The notes: generated by a model from the letters alone, not told the origin. A stretch of DNA of 64,000 nt from Streptomyces sp. HNM0574 (GCF_012726235.1 NZ_JAASAH010000004.1:62001-126000); one strand, 5' to 3'; positions 32,648 to 43,165 are shown, numbered from the stretch's first letter. Program-made: numbers and translations.

Positions 32648-33589
32648 TCAGCGGAGGAAGGGGTCCACCGCGACCGCGACGAAGAGCAGCGAGACGTAGG
32701 TGATGGACCAGTGGAACAGCCGCATCTCCTTGAGCTTGGAGCCCGTCACCTCGGCCTTGGCGCGGGCGAGCAGCGCGTGCGCCTCCCACAGCCACCAGCC
32801 GCCGGCCAGCACGGCCACCAGCGGGTAGAACCAGCCGACGTAGCCCAGCGGCCACAGCAGCAGCGAGACGCCGACCATCACCCAGCTGTAGAGCACGATC
32901 TGCTTCGCGACGACGGTGTTGGTGGCGATGACCGGGAGCATCGGCACGCCGACCCGCTCGTAGTCGTCCTTCACCTTCATCGACAGCGGCCAGTAGTGCG
33001 GCGGCGTCCAGAAGAAGATGACGAGGAAGAGGATGACCGGCGCCCAGCTGATCTCGTTCCGGACCGCCGACCAGCCGATCAGGACGGGCATGCAGCCCGC
33101 GATGCCGCCCCACACGATGTTCTGCGAGGTGCGGCGCTTCAGCAGCATCGTGTAGACGAGCACGTAGAACAGCAGCGCGCCCAACGCCAGTGCCGCGGAA
33201 AGCCAGTTGACGAGGAATCCGAACAGCAGCGTCGAGACGACCGCCAGCGAGATGCCGAACGCGAGGCACTCGCGCGGGGAGACGATCCCGGTGACGAGCG
33301 GACGCTGCTCGGTGCGGTGCATGAGCGCGTCGATGTCCCGGTCGATGTACATGTTCAGCGCGTTGGCGCCACCCGCGGACAGATAGCCGCCGACGGTGGT
33401 GATCACCACCAGCTTGAGGTTGGGCACCCCCTGCGCCGCCAGGAACATCACGGGGATCGTCGTGATGAGCAGCAGCTCGATGATGCGCGGCTTGGTCAGC
33501 GCGATGAACGCCTTGACCCGAGCGCCAATTGGCCGGCGCGCGGTGCTGTTGTCGAGCACCCCCGCAGGACGGGATTCGACGGCCGTCAC
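32648..33589 (-). CDS. ctaB: Protoheme IX farnesyltransferase (heme O synthase)
   Basis: The 313-residue UbiA-superfamily membrane prenyltransferase makes heme O. It has the first Asp-rich motif NMYIDRDID (79-87), a second in [21 protein letters not shown] and about nine hydrophobic segments. GTG at 33589 is preferred (AGGGG 5 bases upstream); GTG at 33595 leaves no room for a ribosome-binding site. It is divergent from tkt and works before CtaA. A hairpin (GCGAGC...GCTCGC, 33615-33650) lies in the leader and TAAAGT (minus strand, near 33662-33667) may be the -10. Confidence 0.95.
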   Translation of the reverse strand: MTAVESRPAGVLDNSTARRPIGARVKAFIALTKPRIIELLLITTIPVMFLAAQGVPNLKLVVITTVGGYLSAGGANALNMYIDRDIDALMHRTEQRPLVTGIVSPRECLAFGISLAVVSTLLFGFLVNWLSAALALGALLFYVLVYTMLLKRRTSQNIVWGGIAGCMPVLIGWSAVRNEISWAPVILFLVIFFWTPPHYWPLSMKVKDDYERVGVPMLPVIATNTVVAKQIVLYSWVMVGVSLLLWPLGYVGWFYPLVAVLAGGWWLWEAHALLARAKAEVTGSKLKEMRLFHWSITYVSLLFVAVAVDPFLR

Positions 33590-34076
33590 GAACACCCCTG
33601 ATCACTCAAGAACAAGCGAGCCCGGGCGTGAAGACCCGGTAAAGCTCGCGCGTACCACGCCACTTTAGACGCCGCGGGTATCTCGTCCCGCGCGGGGGTC
33701 ACCCGTGTTGACCCGGGCGCCCGGACCGCCGGTCGGGGCGGCTCCGGTGCCGGTCACCGGCCGCGGCACGCCCGGAGGTCACTCTCCGTGCACGCGGACG
33801 GGAGCGGGTGGGAGGGGTGCGCGCCCCCGCTGTGCGCGCACACGTGAGCGTGCGCGCGCGCACCCGGAAAGCAGGTGAGCACGGCGGTGCGCAGGAAGCA
33901 CGCGAACCCCCTGCCAGGAATACGACTTGCCCCGATTTGGTTGCCCGCAGCGAAGGGACGCCCACACTGCGAGCACTCGAAAAGCCGCACGCCCCGTGCG
34001 GGGTACGCTCGATGTGGCCCGGTGAGCGCAGAGACACCGGCTATCGAAGACATGTGGAGAGGAGCCCTGACGCAGG
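33590..34076. other. Intergenic region between ctaB and tkt
   Basis: 487 bases hold the divergent ctaB and tkt promoters. Visible items are the ctaB leader hairpin, a CCGCAC/GTGCGG hairpin near 33983-33999, and CG-rich repeats such as GTGCGCGC near 33830-33870. No convincing gene or RNA was found; a minus-strand frame with an ECSQCGRPF string was judged a chance frame. Confidence 0.6.
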
Positions 34077-36167
34077 GTGAGCACCAAGCCGACCACCACA
34101 GACCTTGAGTGGACCGAACTGGACCAGCGGGCTGTCGACACCGTCCGCGTCCTGGCCATGGACTCCGTGCAGAAGGTCGGCAACGGCCACCCCGGCACGG
34201 CCATGAGCCTGGCTCCCGCGGCCTACCTTCTGTTCCAGAAGATGATGCGGCACGACCCCACCGACGCGGAGTGGACCGGCCGCGACCGCTTCATCCTCTC
34301 GGCCGGGCACTCCAGCCTGACCCTCTACATCCAGCTCTACATGGCGGGTTACGGCCTGGAGCTGGACGACCTGAAGGCGTTCCGCACCTGGGGCAGCAAG
34401 ACCCCGGGCCACCCGGAGTTCGGCCACACCACCGGCGTCGAGACGACCACGGGCCCGCTGGGCCAGGGCGTCGCCAACGCCGTCGGCATGGCCATGGCCT
34501 CCCGCTACGAGCGCGGCCTCTTCGACCCGGACGCCGCCCCGGGCGAGTCCCCCTTCGACCAGACGATCTGGGTCATCGCCGGTGACGGCTGCCTCCAGGA
34601 GGGCGTCTCCGCCGAGGCGTCGTCGCTCGCCGGGCACCAGAAGCTCGGCAACCTCGTGATGCTGTGGGACGACAACCACATCTCCATCGAGGGCGACACC
34701 GAGACCGCGATCTCCGAGGACACCCTCAAGCGGTACGAGTCCTACGGCTGGCACGTGCAGCGCGTCGAGCAGCTGCCGAACGGCGACCTCGACCCGGTCG
34801 GCCTGCACGCCGCACTGAAGGCCGCGCAGGAGGAGACCGCGCGCCCGTCGTTCATCGCGGCCCGCTCGATCATCGCCTGGCCCGCGCCGAACGCGCAGAA
34901 CACCGAGGCCGCGCACGGCTCGGCGCTGGGCACCGAGGAGGTCGCGGCGACCAAGAAGGTCCTCGGCTTCGACCCCGAGCGGGACTTCGAGGTCTCGGAC
35001 GCGGTCTTCGAGCACGTCCGCGGCGCCGTCGAGCGCGGCCGCGAGGCGCACGAGCGCTGGGACAAGCAGTTCGCCGAGTGGCGCCGCGCGAACCCGGAGC
35101 GGGCCGCCGAGTTCGACCGCATCCGCGCCGGTGAGCTGCCGGAGGGCTGGGAGTCGGCGCTGCCGGTCTTCGAGGCCGGCGAGTCCGTCGCCACCCGCAA
35201 GGCGTCCGGTTCGGTGCTCAAGGCGCTCGGCCCGGTCATCCCCGAGCTGTGGGGCGGCTCCGCCGACCTCGCCGGCTCCAACAACACCTCGTTCGCGAAG
35301 AGTTCCTTCCTCCCGGAGGGCAACCCGCTGCCGGGCGCCGACCCGTACGGCCGCACGGTGCACTTCGGCATCCGCGAGCACGCCATGGGCGCCGCCATGA
35401 ACGGCATCGCGCTGCACGGCAACACCCGTGTCTACGGCGGCACGTTCCTCACCTTCGCCGACTACATGCGCCCGGCGGTCCGCCTCGCGGCGCTGATGGA
35501 GACGCCGGTCACCTACGTGTGGACGCACGACTCCATCGGTCTGGGCGAGGACGGCCCGACGCACCAACCCGTCGAGCACATGGCGGCGCTGCGCACCATC
35601 CCCGGTCTCAACATGGTCCGCCCCGCCGACGCCAACGAGACGGCCATCGCCTGGGGCGAGGTGCTCAAGCGGCACGCCACCAAGCCGGCCCCGCACGGCC
35701 TCGCCCTCACCCGCCAGGGCGTGCCGACGTACGAGGCCAACCAGGACGCGGCCAAGGGCGGTTACGTCCTGTTCGAGGCCGAGGACGCCGAGGGTCGCAG
35801 CACGACGCCGCAGGTGGTGCTGATCGGCACCGGCTCCGAGGTCCAGCTGGCCGTCGCCGCCCGGGAGACGCTGCGGCAGCAGGGTGTTCCGGCGCGCGTC
35901 GTGTCGATGCCCTGCGTCGAGTGGTTCGAGGAGCAGGACCAGTCCTACCGCGACAGCGTGCTGCCGCCCTCGGTGCGGGCGCGGGTCGCCGTCGAGGCCG
36001 GAGTCGCGCTGACCTGGCACCGGTTCGTGGGCGACGCGGGCCGGGTCGTCTCGCTGGAGCACTTCGGTGCCTCCGCCGACGCGAAGGTCCTCTTCCGCGA
36101 GTTCGGCTTCACGCCGGAGGCGGTCGTCGAGGCGGCGAAGAGCTCCCTCGCCGCCGCGGCCGGCTGA
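34077..36167 (+). CDS. tkt: Transketolase
   Basis: The 696-residue thiamine-diphosphate enzyme of the pentose phosphate pathway has intact motifs: GNGHPGTAMSLAP, the ThDP/Mg segment GDGCLQEGVSAEASSLAG with WDDNHISIEGD, the catalytic His region GIREHAMG and the DSIGLGEDGPTHQP loop. It interconverts C5, C3, C7 and C6 sugars. GTG at 34077 gives MSTKPTTTDLEW; AGGAG lies 12 bases upstream, rather far. It is the first gene of tkt-tal-zwf-opcA-pgl. Confidence 0.97.
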   Translation: MSTKPTTTDLEWTELDQRAVDTVRVLAMDSVQKVGNGHPGTAMSLAPAAYLLFQKMMRHDPTDAEWTGRDRFILSAGHSSLTLYIQLYMAGYGLELDDLKAFRTWGSKTPGHPEFGHTTGVETTTGPLGQGVANAVGMAMASRYERGLFDPDAAPGESPFDQTIWVIAGDGCLQEGVSAEASSLAGHQKLGNLVMLWDDNHISIEGDTETAISEDTLKRYESYGWHVQRVEQLPNGDLDPVGLHAALKAAQEETARPSFIAARSIIAWPAPNAQNTEAAHGSALGTEEVAATKKVLGFDPERDFEVSDAVFEHVRGAVERGREAHERWDKQFAEWRRANPERAAEFDRIRAGELPEGWESALPVFEAGESVATRKASGSVLKALGPVIPELWGGSADLAGSNNTSFAKSSFLPEGNPLPGADPYGRTVHFGIREHAMGAAMNGIALHGNTRVYGGTFLTFADYMRPAVRLAALMETPVTYVWTHDSIGLGEDGPTHQPVEHMAALRTIPGLNMVRPADANETAIAWGEVLKRHATKPAPHGLALTRQGVPTYEANQDAAKGGYVLFEAEDAEGRSTTPQVVLIGTGSEVQLAVAARETLRQQGVPARVVSMPCVEWFEEQDQSYRDSVLPPSVRARVAVEAGVALTWHRFVGDAGRVVSLEHFGASADAKVLFREFGFTPEAVVEAAKSSLAAAAG

Positions 36168-36245
36168 CCACGGCCCACGATCCGTACAGCCGTACGGCAT
36201 GCGTGCGGCTGCGAAAGCTCCAACACAGCAGGAGATGCAATTCCC

Positions 36246-37364
36246 ATGACAGACGCACTCAAGCGCCTCTCCGACGAGGGCGTGGCGATCTGGCTGGACG
36301 ACCTGTCCCGGCAGCGCATCACGTCGGGCAACCTCGGCGAGCTCATCGACGAGCAGCACGTGGTGGGCGTCACGACCAACCCGTCCATCTTCCAGAAGGC
36401 CATCTCGTCCGGTGACGGGTACGAGCAGCAGCTGGCGGACCTGGCGGCGCGCGGCGTCACCGTCGAGGAAGCCATCCGCATGATCACGACGGCGGACGTG
36501 CGGGACGCGGCCGACGTGCTGCGCCCGGTCTTCGACGCGACCGGCGGCAAGGACGGCCGGGTCTCCATCGAGGTCGACCCGCGGCTGGCGCACAACACCC
36601 GTGCGACGGTGGCCGAGGCCCGCCAGCTGGCGTGGCTGGTGGACCGTCCGAACACCTTCATCAAGATCCCGGCCACCAAGGCGGGCCTCCCGGCGATCAC
36701 CGAGACGATCGGCAAGGGCATCAGCGTCAACGTCACGCTGATCTTCTCGCTGGAGCGCTACCGCGAGGTCATGGACGCGTACCTGGCCGGTCTGGAGAAG
36801 GCCAAGTCGCTGGGCCTGGACCTCTCGCAGATCCACTCGGTGGCGTCCTTCTTCGTCTCCCGCGTCGACACCGAGATCGACAAGCGCCTGGAGGCCACCG
36901 GCTCCGAGGAGGCCGCGGCCCTCAAGAGCAAGGCAGCGCTGGCCAACGCGCGCCTGGCGTACCAGGCGTACGAGGAGGTCATCGCCTCCGACCGCTGGCA
37001 GGCGCTGAGCCGCGCGGGTGCCAACGCGCAGCGTCCGCTGTGGGCCTCCACCGGCGTGAAGGACCCGGCGCTGCCGGACACCCTCTACGTCACCGAGCTG
37101 GTCGCGCCGAACACGGTCAACACCATGCCCGAGGCGACGCTGGAGGCCACCGGCGACCACGGTGAGATCACCGGCGACACCGTCACCGGCTCCTACGCCG
37201 ACGCGCAGGCCGTGCTGGACGGCGTGGCCAAGGCGGGCGTCGACTACAACGACGTGGTGCGGGTGCTGGAGGACGAGGGCGTCGAGAAGTTCGAGGCGGC
37301 CTGGAACGACCTGCTCTCCTCCACCGAGGCCGAGCTGAAGCGTCTCGCGCCGAAGGAGGCGTAA
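36246..37364 (+). CDS. tal: Transaldolase
   Basis: The 372-residue enzyme of the actinobacterial/cyanobacterial long form transfers a dihydroxyacetone unit between sugar phosphates. Schiff-base Lys140 lies in [12 protein letters not shown], and VTTNPSIF near the N-terminus is the family signature. The ATG has AGGAGA about 10 bases upstream. It is second in the pentose-phosphate operon, 78 bases after tkt. Confidence 0.97.
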   Translation: MTDALKRLSDEGVAIWLDDLSRQRITSGNLGELIDEQHVVGVTTNPSIFQKAISSGDGYEQQLADLAARGVTVEEAIRMITTADVRDAADVLRPVFDATGGKDGRVSIEVDPRLAHNTRATVAEARQLAWLVDRPNTFIKIPATKAGLPAITETIGKGISVNVTLIFSLERYREVMDAYLAGLEKAKSLGLDLSQIHSVASFFVSRVDTEIDKRLEATGSEEAAALKSKAALANARLAYQAYEEVIASDRWQALSRAGANAQRPLWASTGVKDPALPDTLYVTELVAPNTVNTMPEATLEATGDHGEITGDTVTGSYADAQAVLDGVAKAGVDYNDVVRVLEDEGVEKFEAAWNDLLSSTEAELKRLAPKEA

Positions 37365-37369
37365 GCGAG

Positions 37370-38896
37370 TTGAGCGACGCAGCCAATCCGCTGCGTGACG
37401 TGCAGGACCGACGGCTCCCGCGTATCGCGGGGCCGTCGGGCCTGGTCATTTTCGGCGTCACGGGCGATTTGTCACGCAAAAAGCTGATGCCCGCGGTTTA
37501 CGACCTCGCCAACCGCGGCCTGCTGCCCCCGGGATTCTCCCTCGTCGGCTTCGCCCGGCGCGACTGGGAGGACCAGGACTTCGCGCAGGTCGTGCACGAC
37601 GCGGTCAAGGAGCACGCGCGCACCCCCTTCCGTGAGGAGGTCTGGCAGCAGCTCGCCGAGGGCATGCGGTTCGTACCGGGCGTCTTCGACGACGACGAGG
37701 CGTTCGAGAACCTCAAGGCCACCATCGAGGAACTCGACAAGTCCCGCGGCACGGGCGGCAATTTCGCCTTCTACCTCTCCGTGCCCCCGAAGTTCTTCCC
37801 CACCGTCGTCTCCCAGCTGAAGAAGCACGGGCTGTCCGACGGCGGCCAGGACTCCTGGCGTCGGGCCGTCATCGAGAAGCCGTTCGGCCACGACCTGAAG
37901 AGCGCGCAGGAGCTCAACTCCGTCGTGCACGGCGTCTTCAAGCCCGACCAGGTCTTCCGCATCGACCACTACCTGGGCAAGGAGACGGTCCAGAACATCC
38001 TGGCGCTCCGCTTCGCCAACACGATGTTCGAGCCGCTGTGGAACCGCAGTTACGTCGACCACGTGCAGATCACGATGGCCGAGGACATCGGCATCGGCGG
38101 CCGCGCCGGCTACTACGACGGCATCGGCTCCGCACGCGACGTCATCCAGAACCACCTGCTCCAACTCCTCGCGCTCACCGCCATGGAGGAGCCCGCCTCC
38201 TTCCACGCCAAGGCGCTGGTCACCGAGAAGCTGAAGGTGCTCAACGCCGTCCGGCTCCCGAGCGACCTGGGCAAGCACACGGTCCGCGGGCAGTACGCCG
38301 CGGGCTGGCAGGGCGGCCACAAGGTGCAGGGGTACCTGGAGGAAGAGGGCATCGACCCCGAGTCGAAGACCGACACCTACGCGGCGGTCCGGCTGGAGAT
38401 CGACAACCGCCGCTGGGCGGGCGTCCCCTTCTACCTGCGTACCGGCAAGCGCCTCGGGCGCCGCGTCACCGAGATCGCGGTCGTCTTCCAGCGCGCCCCG
38501 CACTCGCCGTTCGGCGCGACGGACACCCAGGAGCTGGGCCAGAACGCGCTCGTCATCCGGGTCCAGCCGGACGAGGGCGTCACCATCCGCTTCGGCTCCA
38601 AGGTGCCCGGCACCCAGATGGAGATCCGGGACGTGACGATGGACTTCGCGTACGGCGAGTCCTTCACCGAGTCCAGCCCCGAGGCGTACGAGCGGCTCAT
38701 CCTCGACGTCCTGCTGGGCGACGCGAACCTCTTCCCGCGCCACCAGGAGGTCGAGCGCTCCTGGGAGATCCTCGACCCGGTCGAGGAGTACTGGGACGAG
38801 CACGGGAAGCCCGAGCAGTACCCCGCCGGGACCTGGGGCCCCCAGGCCGCCGACGAGATGCTGGCACGCGACGGACGGAGCTGGCGCCGGCCATGA
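37370..38896 (+). CDS. zwf: Glucose-6-phosphate 1-dehydrogenase
   Basis: The 508-residue enzyme oxidises glucose-6-phosphate to 6-phosphogluconolactone. The nucleotide-binding GVTGDLSRKK (29-38), EKPFGHDL and active-site RIDHYLGKE (197-205) are present. TTG at 37370 is used, only 5 bases after the tal stop, with GGAGG (in aaggaggcg) just upstream, so translation is coupled. The stop overlaps the opcA start (ATGA). Confidence 0.97.
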   Translation: MSDAANPLRDVQDRRLPRIAGPSGLVIFGVTGDLSRKKLMPAVYDLANRGLLPPGFSLVGFARRDWEDQDFAQVVHDAVKEHARTPFREEVWQQLAEGMRFVPGVFDDDEAFENLKATIEELDKSRGTGGNFAFYLSVPPKFFPTVVSQLKKHGLSDGGQDSWRRAVIEKPFGHDLKSAQELNSVVHGVFKPDQVFRIDHYLGKETVQNILALRFANTMFEPLWNRSYVDHVQITMAEDIGIGGRAGYYDGIGSARDVIQNHLLQLLALTAMEEPASFHAKALVTEKLKVLNAVRLPSDLGKHTVRGQYAAGWQGGHKVQGYLEEEGIDPESKTDTYAAVRLEIDNRRWAGVPFYLRTGKRLGRRVTEIAVVFQRAPHSPFGATDTQELGQNALVIRVQPDEGVTIRFGSKVPGTQMEIRDVTMDFAYGESFTESSPEAYERLILDVLLGDANLFPRHQEVERSWEILDPVEEYWDEHGKPEQYPAGTWGPQAADEMLARDGRSWRRP

Positions 38897-40008
38897 ACAT
38901 CGATCTCACGGACACCACCTCCAGCCAGATCAACGCCTCCCTGGTCGAGGCGCGCAGGGCGGCGGGCTCCCCCGCCGTCGGCATGGTGCTCACCCTCGTC
39001 ATCGTCACCGACGAGGGCAACCACTACGACGCGCTCAAGGCCGCCAGCGAGGCGTCCAAGGAACACCCCTCGCGCATCCTCGTCGTGGTGCGGCGCCCCG
39101 GGCGCTCGCCCCGCGACCGCGCGAAGGCACGGCTCGACGCCGAGGTCCGGATGGGCAGCGACGCGGGCTCGGGCGAGATCATCCTGCTCCGCCTGCACGG
39201 CGAACTCGCCTCGCACTCGTACAGCGTGGTGCTGCCGCTGCTGCTGCCGGACGCGCCCGTCGTCGTCTGGTGGCCCGAGGACGCGCCCGAGCACCCCTCG
39301 GACGACAAGCTGGGCACGCTGGCGCAGCGCCGGATCACCGACGCGGCGGCCACCGAGGACCCGGTCGGGGCGCTGGCCCTGCGCGGGGAGACCTACGCGC
39401 CGGGTGACACGGACCTGTCCTGGACCCGGATCACCCCGTGGCGCAGCATCCTCGCCTCCTCGCTCGACCAGAAGCGCACCAGGATCAAGTCCGCGGTGGT
39501 GGAGGGCGAGGAGTACAACCCCTCGACCGAACTGCTGGCCCTGTGGCTCGCGGATCGCCTCGCCATCCCAGTCGAGCGCCGGGTCACCGAGGGCCCGGGC
39601 ATCACGGCCGTACGGATGGACGCCGGGGACGGCGAGATCTGCCTGGACCGCGCCGACGGCCAGCTCGCCGAGCTCGCCGTCCCGGGCCAGCCGGACCGGC
39701 ACGTGGCACTGCACCGCCGCACCACGGCCGAGCTGATCGCCGAGGAGCTGCGCCGGCTCGACCCGGACGAGGCGTACGCCGCGGCCGTCCGGTACGGCGT
39801 GAACCGCCTCGCCGGCGCGGGGAGTTCGCCCTCCGCGCCGATTCCGGCGGACCCGGCCCCGGCCGACTCGGGGACGGGCGCCGCCGAGCCGGCCGCGAAG
39901 TCCGCCGAGGCTTCGGAGAGTTCGCAGGCTTCGGCGCCCGCGCCGAAGAAGGCCGCGGCGAAGAAGCCGGCGGGCAAGAAGTCCGGCGGGCAGGGGGCCG
40001 GCTCGTGA
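38893..40008 (+). CDS. opcA: Glucose-6-phosphate dehydrogenase assembly protein OpcA
   Basis: The 371-residue protein is required for full Zwf activity in cyanobacteria and actinobacteria. Conserved stretches include VLTLVIVTDEGN, VVVWWPEDAPEHP, DLSWTRITPWRSILASSLD and ERRVTEGPGITAVRM. The final 60 or so residues are a low-complexity Ala/Pro/Ser/Lys tail ending in KKAAAKKPAGKKSGG, which is unusual for a metabolic protein. The ATG overlaps the zwf stop and its own stop overlaps the pgl start (GTGA). Confidence 0.95.
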   Translation: MNIDLTDTTSSQINASLVEARRAAGSPAVGMVLTLVIVTDEGNHYDALKAASEASKEHPSRILVVVRRPGRSPRDRAKARLDAEVRMGSDAGSGEIILLRLHGELASHSYSVVLPLLLPDAPVVVWWPEDAPEHPSDDKLGTLAQRRITDAAATEDPVGALALRGETYAPGDTDLSWTRITPWRSILASSLDQKRTRIKSAVVEGEEYNPSTELLALWLADRLAIPVERRVTEGPGITAVRMDAGDGEICLDRADGQLAELAVPGQPDRHVALHRRTTAELIAEELRRLDPDEAYAAAVRYGVNRLAGAGSSPSAPIPADPAPADSGTGAAEPAAKSAEASESSQASAPAPKKAAAKKPAGKKSGGQGAGS

Positions 40009-40787
40009 CCTCCACCCCGCAGGTCGTCGTCCACCACGACAAGGAGGAGATGGCCCGGGCCACGGCGGCACGCCTGATCGCCCGGATCGTCGACGCGCAG
40101 ACGGCACGCGGCAGCGCGTCCGTCGTCCTCACCGGCGGGCGGAACGGCAACGGCGTCCTGGCCGCGCTCGCGGAGTCCCCCGCGCGGGACTCCGTGGACT
40201 GGTCCCGGATCGACCTGTGGTGGGGCGACGAACGCTTCCTGCCCGAGGGCGACCCGGAGCGGAACGTCACCCAGGCCCGTGCCGCCCTGCTGGACTCCGT
40301 CCCGCTCGACCCCTCGCGGCTGCACGTCATGGCCCCGTCGGACGGCGCGTACGGTGCGGACGTCGAGGCCGCGGCCGAGGCGTACGCCGCCGAACTCGCC
40401 GCGGCGGCACGGCCGGAGGACCACGGCCCGGTGCCGTCCTTCGACGTGCTGATGCTGGGCGTCGGCCCGGACACGCACGTGGCCTCGCTCTTCCCCGAGC
40501 ACCCCGGGGTGCGGGAGACCGAGCGCACGGTCGTCGGCGTGCACGGGGCGCCCAAGCCGCCGCCCGTCCGCGTCTCGCTCACGCTCCGCGCCATCCGCGC
40601 GGCCCGCGAGGTGTGGCTGCTCGCCGCCGGCGAGGACAAGGCCAACGCGGCGGCGATGGCGCTCTCCGGCGCGGGCGAGGTGCAGGCCCCGGCGGCCGGC
40701 GCACAGGGCCGCGAGCGGACCCTGTGGCTGCTGGACGAACCGGCGGCCTCACAGCTGCCGTCGGACCTGTATCCGCCGGCTTCCTGA
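40005..40787 (+). CDS. pgl: 6-phosphogluconolactonase
   Basis: The 260-residue enzyme hydrolyses 6-phosphogluconolactone made by Zwf. The family motifs VVLTGGRNGNGVL, WWGDERFLPEGDPERN and LGVGPDTHVASLFPEHP are present. LTGGRNG replaces the more usual LSGGSTP, and GPDTHVASLFP replaces GEDGHTASLFP; both are common in actinobacteria. GTG at 40005 is coupled to the opcA stop. It is the last gene of the operon, with a terminator 17 bases later. Confidence 0.95.
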   Translation: MTSTPQVVVHHDKEEMARATAARLIARIVDAQTARGSASVVLTGGRNGNGVLAALAESPARDSVDWSRIDLWWGDERFLPEGDPERNVTQARAALLDSVPLDPSRLHVMAPSDGAYGADVEAAAEAYAAELAAAARPEDHGPVPSFDVLMLGVGPDTHVASLFPEHPGVRETERTVVGVHGAPKPPPVRVSLTLRAIRAAREVWLLAAGEDKANAAAMALSGAGEVQAPAAGAQGRERTLWLLDEPAASQLPSDLYPPAS

Positions 40788-40804
40788 CGGCACCAGGCCA
40801 AGCC

Positions 40805-40842
40805 GAGGGCCCGTGACACCACCGACGGTGTCACGGGCCCTC
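40805..40842. terminator. 16-bp stem terminator between pgl and pgi
   Basis: GAGGGCCCGTGACACC pairs perfectly with GGTGTCACGGGCCCTC around a 6-base loop, between convergent genes. Confidence 0.8.
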
Positions 40843-40869
40843 GTCGTCGCTTCAGGCGGAACCGCGAGT

Positions 40870-42549
40870 TCAGCGGCCCCGCAGCGTCCGGTACCGCTCC
40901 ACGAGCGCGGCGGTGGAGGCGTCCAGGCCCTCGACCCGCTCGCCGTCCGTCAGCGCCGGCTCCAGCCGCTTGGCGAGGACCTTGCCGAGCTCGACGCCCC
41001 ACTGGTCGAAGCTGTCGATGTTCCACACGGCGCCCTGCACGAACACCTTGTGCTCGTACAGCGCGACCAACTGGCCCAGCACGCCCGGCGTCAGCTCCTC
41101 GGCGAGGATGGTGGTCGTCGGGTGGTTGCCGCGGAAGGTGCGGTGCGGCACCTGCTCCTCGGCGACGCCCTCGGCCCGTACCTCCTCGGCCGTCTTGCCG
41201 AAGGCCAGCGCCTGGCCCTGCGCGAAGAGATTGGCCATCAGCAGGTCGTGCTGGCCCGCGAGGTCACCGAGTTCGGCGACGGGACGGGCGAAGCCGATCA
41301 GGTCGGCCGGGATCATCCGGGTGCCCTGGTGCAGCAACTGGTAGTACGCGTGCTGCCCGTTGGTGCCCGGCGTGCCCCAGACCACCGGCCCCGTCTGCCA
41401 GTCGACGGGGTTGCCCTCGCGGTCGGTGGACTTCCCGTTGGACTCCATGTCCAACTGCTGGAGGTACGCGGTGAACTTGGACAGGTAGTGGCTGTACGGC
41501 AGCACCGCGTGCGACTGCGCGTCGAAGAACCCGCCGTACCAGACACCGAGCAGGCCCAGCAGCATCGGCGCGTTCCGCTCCGGCGGGGCGGTGCGGAAGT
41601 GCTCGTCCATGAGGTGGAACCCGGCGAGCATGCTGTGGAAGTGGTCCGGACCGATGGCCACCATCAGCGAGAGACCGATGGCCGAGTCGTACGAGTAACG
41701 GCCGCCGACCCAGTCCCAGAAGGCGAACATGTTGTCGGTGTCGATGCCGAACTCGGCGACCTTCTCGGCGTTCGTGGACACCGCGACGAAGTGCTTCGCC
41801 ACCGCTTCCTCGTTGTCCCCGCCCACCGCGCCGAGCCCGTCCAGCAGCCACGCACGGGCCGCCTTCGCGTTGGTGATCGTCTCGATCGTGGTGAAGGTCT
41901 TGGAGGCGACGATGAACAGCGTCTCGGCAGGGTCGAGGTCGCGCACGGCCTCGTGCAGATCGGAACCGTCCACGTTGGAGACGAAGCGGAAGTCCAACTC
42001 CCGCATGCTGTACGGGCGCAGGGCCTCGTACGCCATGGCGGGCCCGAGGTCCGAGCCGCCGATCCCGATGTTCACCACCGTGCGGATGCGCTTGCCGGTG
42101 TGGCCCTTCCACTGGCCGCTGCGCACCTTGTCCGCGAAGACGCCCATCTTCCGCAGCACCGAGTGCACCTTGGGCACCACGTTCTCGCCGTCCACCTCGA
42201 CGGTGGCCGACTCGGGCGTGCGCAGCGCGGTGTGCAGCACGGCGCGCTGCTCGGTGACGTTGATCTTCTCGCCGCGGAACATCGCGTCCCGCAGCCCGGC
42301 CACGTCCGTGGCCTGGGCGAGGGCGCGCAGCAGGCGGAGCGTCTCGTCGGTGACGAGGTGCTTGGAGTAGTCGAGATGCAGGTCCCCGACCGTGACGCCG
42401 TACCGCTCGGCACGGGCCGGGTCCCGGTCGAAGAGCGTACGCAGATGTGTCTCACCGATCTCGTCCCGGTGCCCGGCCAGAGCTTTCCACTCGGGAAGCC
42501 GGTCGAGCCGGGTGCGGCCGTAACTGGCGCTGCTGCTCTCTGCGTTCAT
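40870..42549 (-). CDS. pgi: Glucose-6-phosphate isomerase
   Basis: The 559-residue enzyme interconverts glucose-6-phosphate and fructose-6-phosphate, linking the pentose-phosphate operon with the glycolytic genes nearby. Signature regions are [39 protein letters not shown] (active-site loop), [13 protein letters not shown] and [14 protein letters not shown]. Length is standard for the bacterial PGI family. It converges on pgl and is transcribed in the same direction as the rbpA-like gene, with a terminator between them. Confidence 0.97.
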   Translation of the reverse strand: MNAESSSASYGRTRLDRLPEWKALAGHRDEIGETHLRTLFDRDPARAERYGVTVGDLHLDYSKHLVTDETLRLLRALAQATDVAGLRDAMFRGEKINVTEQRAVLHTALRTPESATVEVDGENVVPKVHSVLRKMGVFADKVRSGQWKGHTGKRIRTVVNIGIGGSDLGPAMAYEALRPYSMRELDFRFVSNVDGSDLHEAVRDLDPAETLFIVASKTFTTIETITNAKAARAWLLDGLGAVGGDNEEAVAKHFVAVSTNAEKVAEFGIDTDNMFAFWDWVGGRYSYDSAIGLSLMVAIGPDHFHSMLAGFHLMDEHFRTAPPERNAPMLLGLLGVWYGGFFDAQSHAVLPYSHYLSKFTAYLQQLDMESNGKSTDREGNPVDWQTGPVVWGTPGTNGQHAYYQLLHQGTRMIPADLIGFARPVAELGDLAGQHDLLMANLFAQGQALAFGKTAEEVRAEGVAEEQVPHRTFRGNHPTTTILAEELTPGVLGQLVALYEHKVFVQGAVWNIDSFDQWGVELGKVLAKRLEPALTDGERVEGLDASTAALVERYRTLRGR

Positions 42550-42608
42550 CTGACGGAATCAGCCCATTCTTCTCGTACGTACCCCGCTGCTCTCCAACCT
42601 AAATGATC

Positions 42609-42653
42609 GACGGCCCCGGCGCGCACCGCGTGTGCGGTGGCGCCGGGGCCGTC
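42609..42653 (-). terminator. Double-stem terminator after the rbpA-like gene
   Basis: GACGGCCCCGGCG pairs with CGCCGGGGCCGTC, enclosing a second CACCGC/GCGGTG hairpin. It lies 14 bases after the rbpA-like stop on the minus strand. Confidence 0.75.
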
Positions 42654-42666
42654 GTCTGATCACGGT

Positions 42667-43002
42667 TCAGATCTCGCCGCGAAGCTTGGCGAGGGCCTCG
42701 GCGAGGATCGCCTCACCGTCCTCGTCGCTGCGCCGCTCCCGTACGTAGGCGAGATGCGTCTTGTACGGCTCGGTACGCGGCGGATCCGGCGGGTTCTCCC
42801 GCTCCTTGCCCGCCGGGAAGCCGCAGCGGGGACAGTCCCAGGTCTCGGGAACCTCCGCGTCGCCGGCGAAGCTCGGCTGGGTCTCGTGCCCGTTGGAGCA
42901 CCAGAAGGAGACGCGGAGGCGAGGTGCCGAATCGCCTCGCTCGGCCTCCCCCATCGGCCCCGCTCCGACCCGGCTTCCCCGGATCGCGTTGCCACTTGCC
43001 AC
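42667..43002 (-). CDS. RbpA-family RNA polymerase-binding protein (paralogue)
   Basis: The 111-residue protein keeps the RbpA layout: N-terminal AIRGSRVG tail, a core with Cys/His zinc-type ligands (FWCSNGHE and WDCPRCGF), then TEPYKTHLAYVRERRSDEDGEAILAEALAKLR resembling the sigma-interacting region. RbpA stimulates transcription with HrdB-type sigma factors. The principal Streptomyces RbpA as I recall it starts MSERALRGTR, lacks the FWCSNGHE wording and lies elsewhere, so this is probably a second, divergent member. GTG at 43002 has GGGAG 8 bases upstream. Confidence 0.85.
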   Translation of the reverse strand: MASGNAIRGSRVGAGPMGEAERGDSAPRLRVSFWCSNGHETQPSFAGDAEVPETWDCPRCGFPAGKERENPPDPPRTEPYKTHLAYVRERRSDEDGEAILAEALAKLRGEI

Positions 43003-43165
43003 GGTCGTAACTCCCTGCCTGATGGTGCGGCCAGGCCCGAAGCCGCTGCCTCGCCGCGGGCGCCCTGGCGTTCCCAGGGCCCAACGCGCGCCCGGTGACC
43101 GGAGTTACTGCTGTCGGCTCCGGACGCGAGACCTCATGATAGGCCGCGCCCAGCCGGGCGTGGAG

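Noticed and set aside
33754..34053. Minus-strand frame with a zinc-finger-like ECSQCGRPF string upstream of tkt
   Set aside because: Codon use is not Streptomyces-like, there is no ribosome-binding site and it lies over the tkt promoter region; likely chance.
33596..34076. Repeated GTGCGCGC/CGCGCAC strings as a CRISPR-like or iteron array
   Set aside because: Units are too short and irregular; they are ordinary GC-rich low complexity.
34041..37160. 1,039-codon minus-strand frame opposite tkt and tal
   Set aside because: Long antisense frames are expected opposite very GC-rich genes. The protein is repetitive Arg/Gly/Val and the sense genes are certain.
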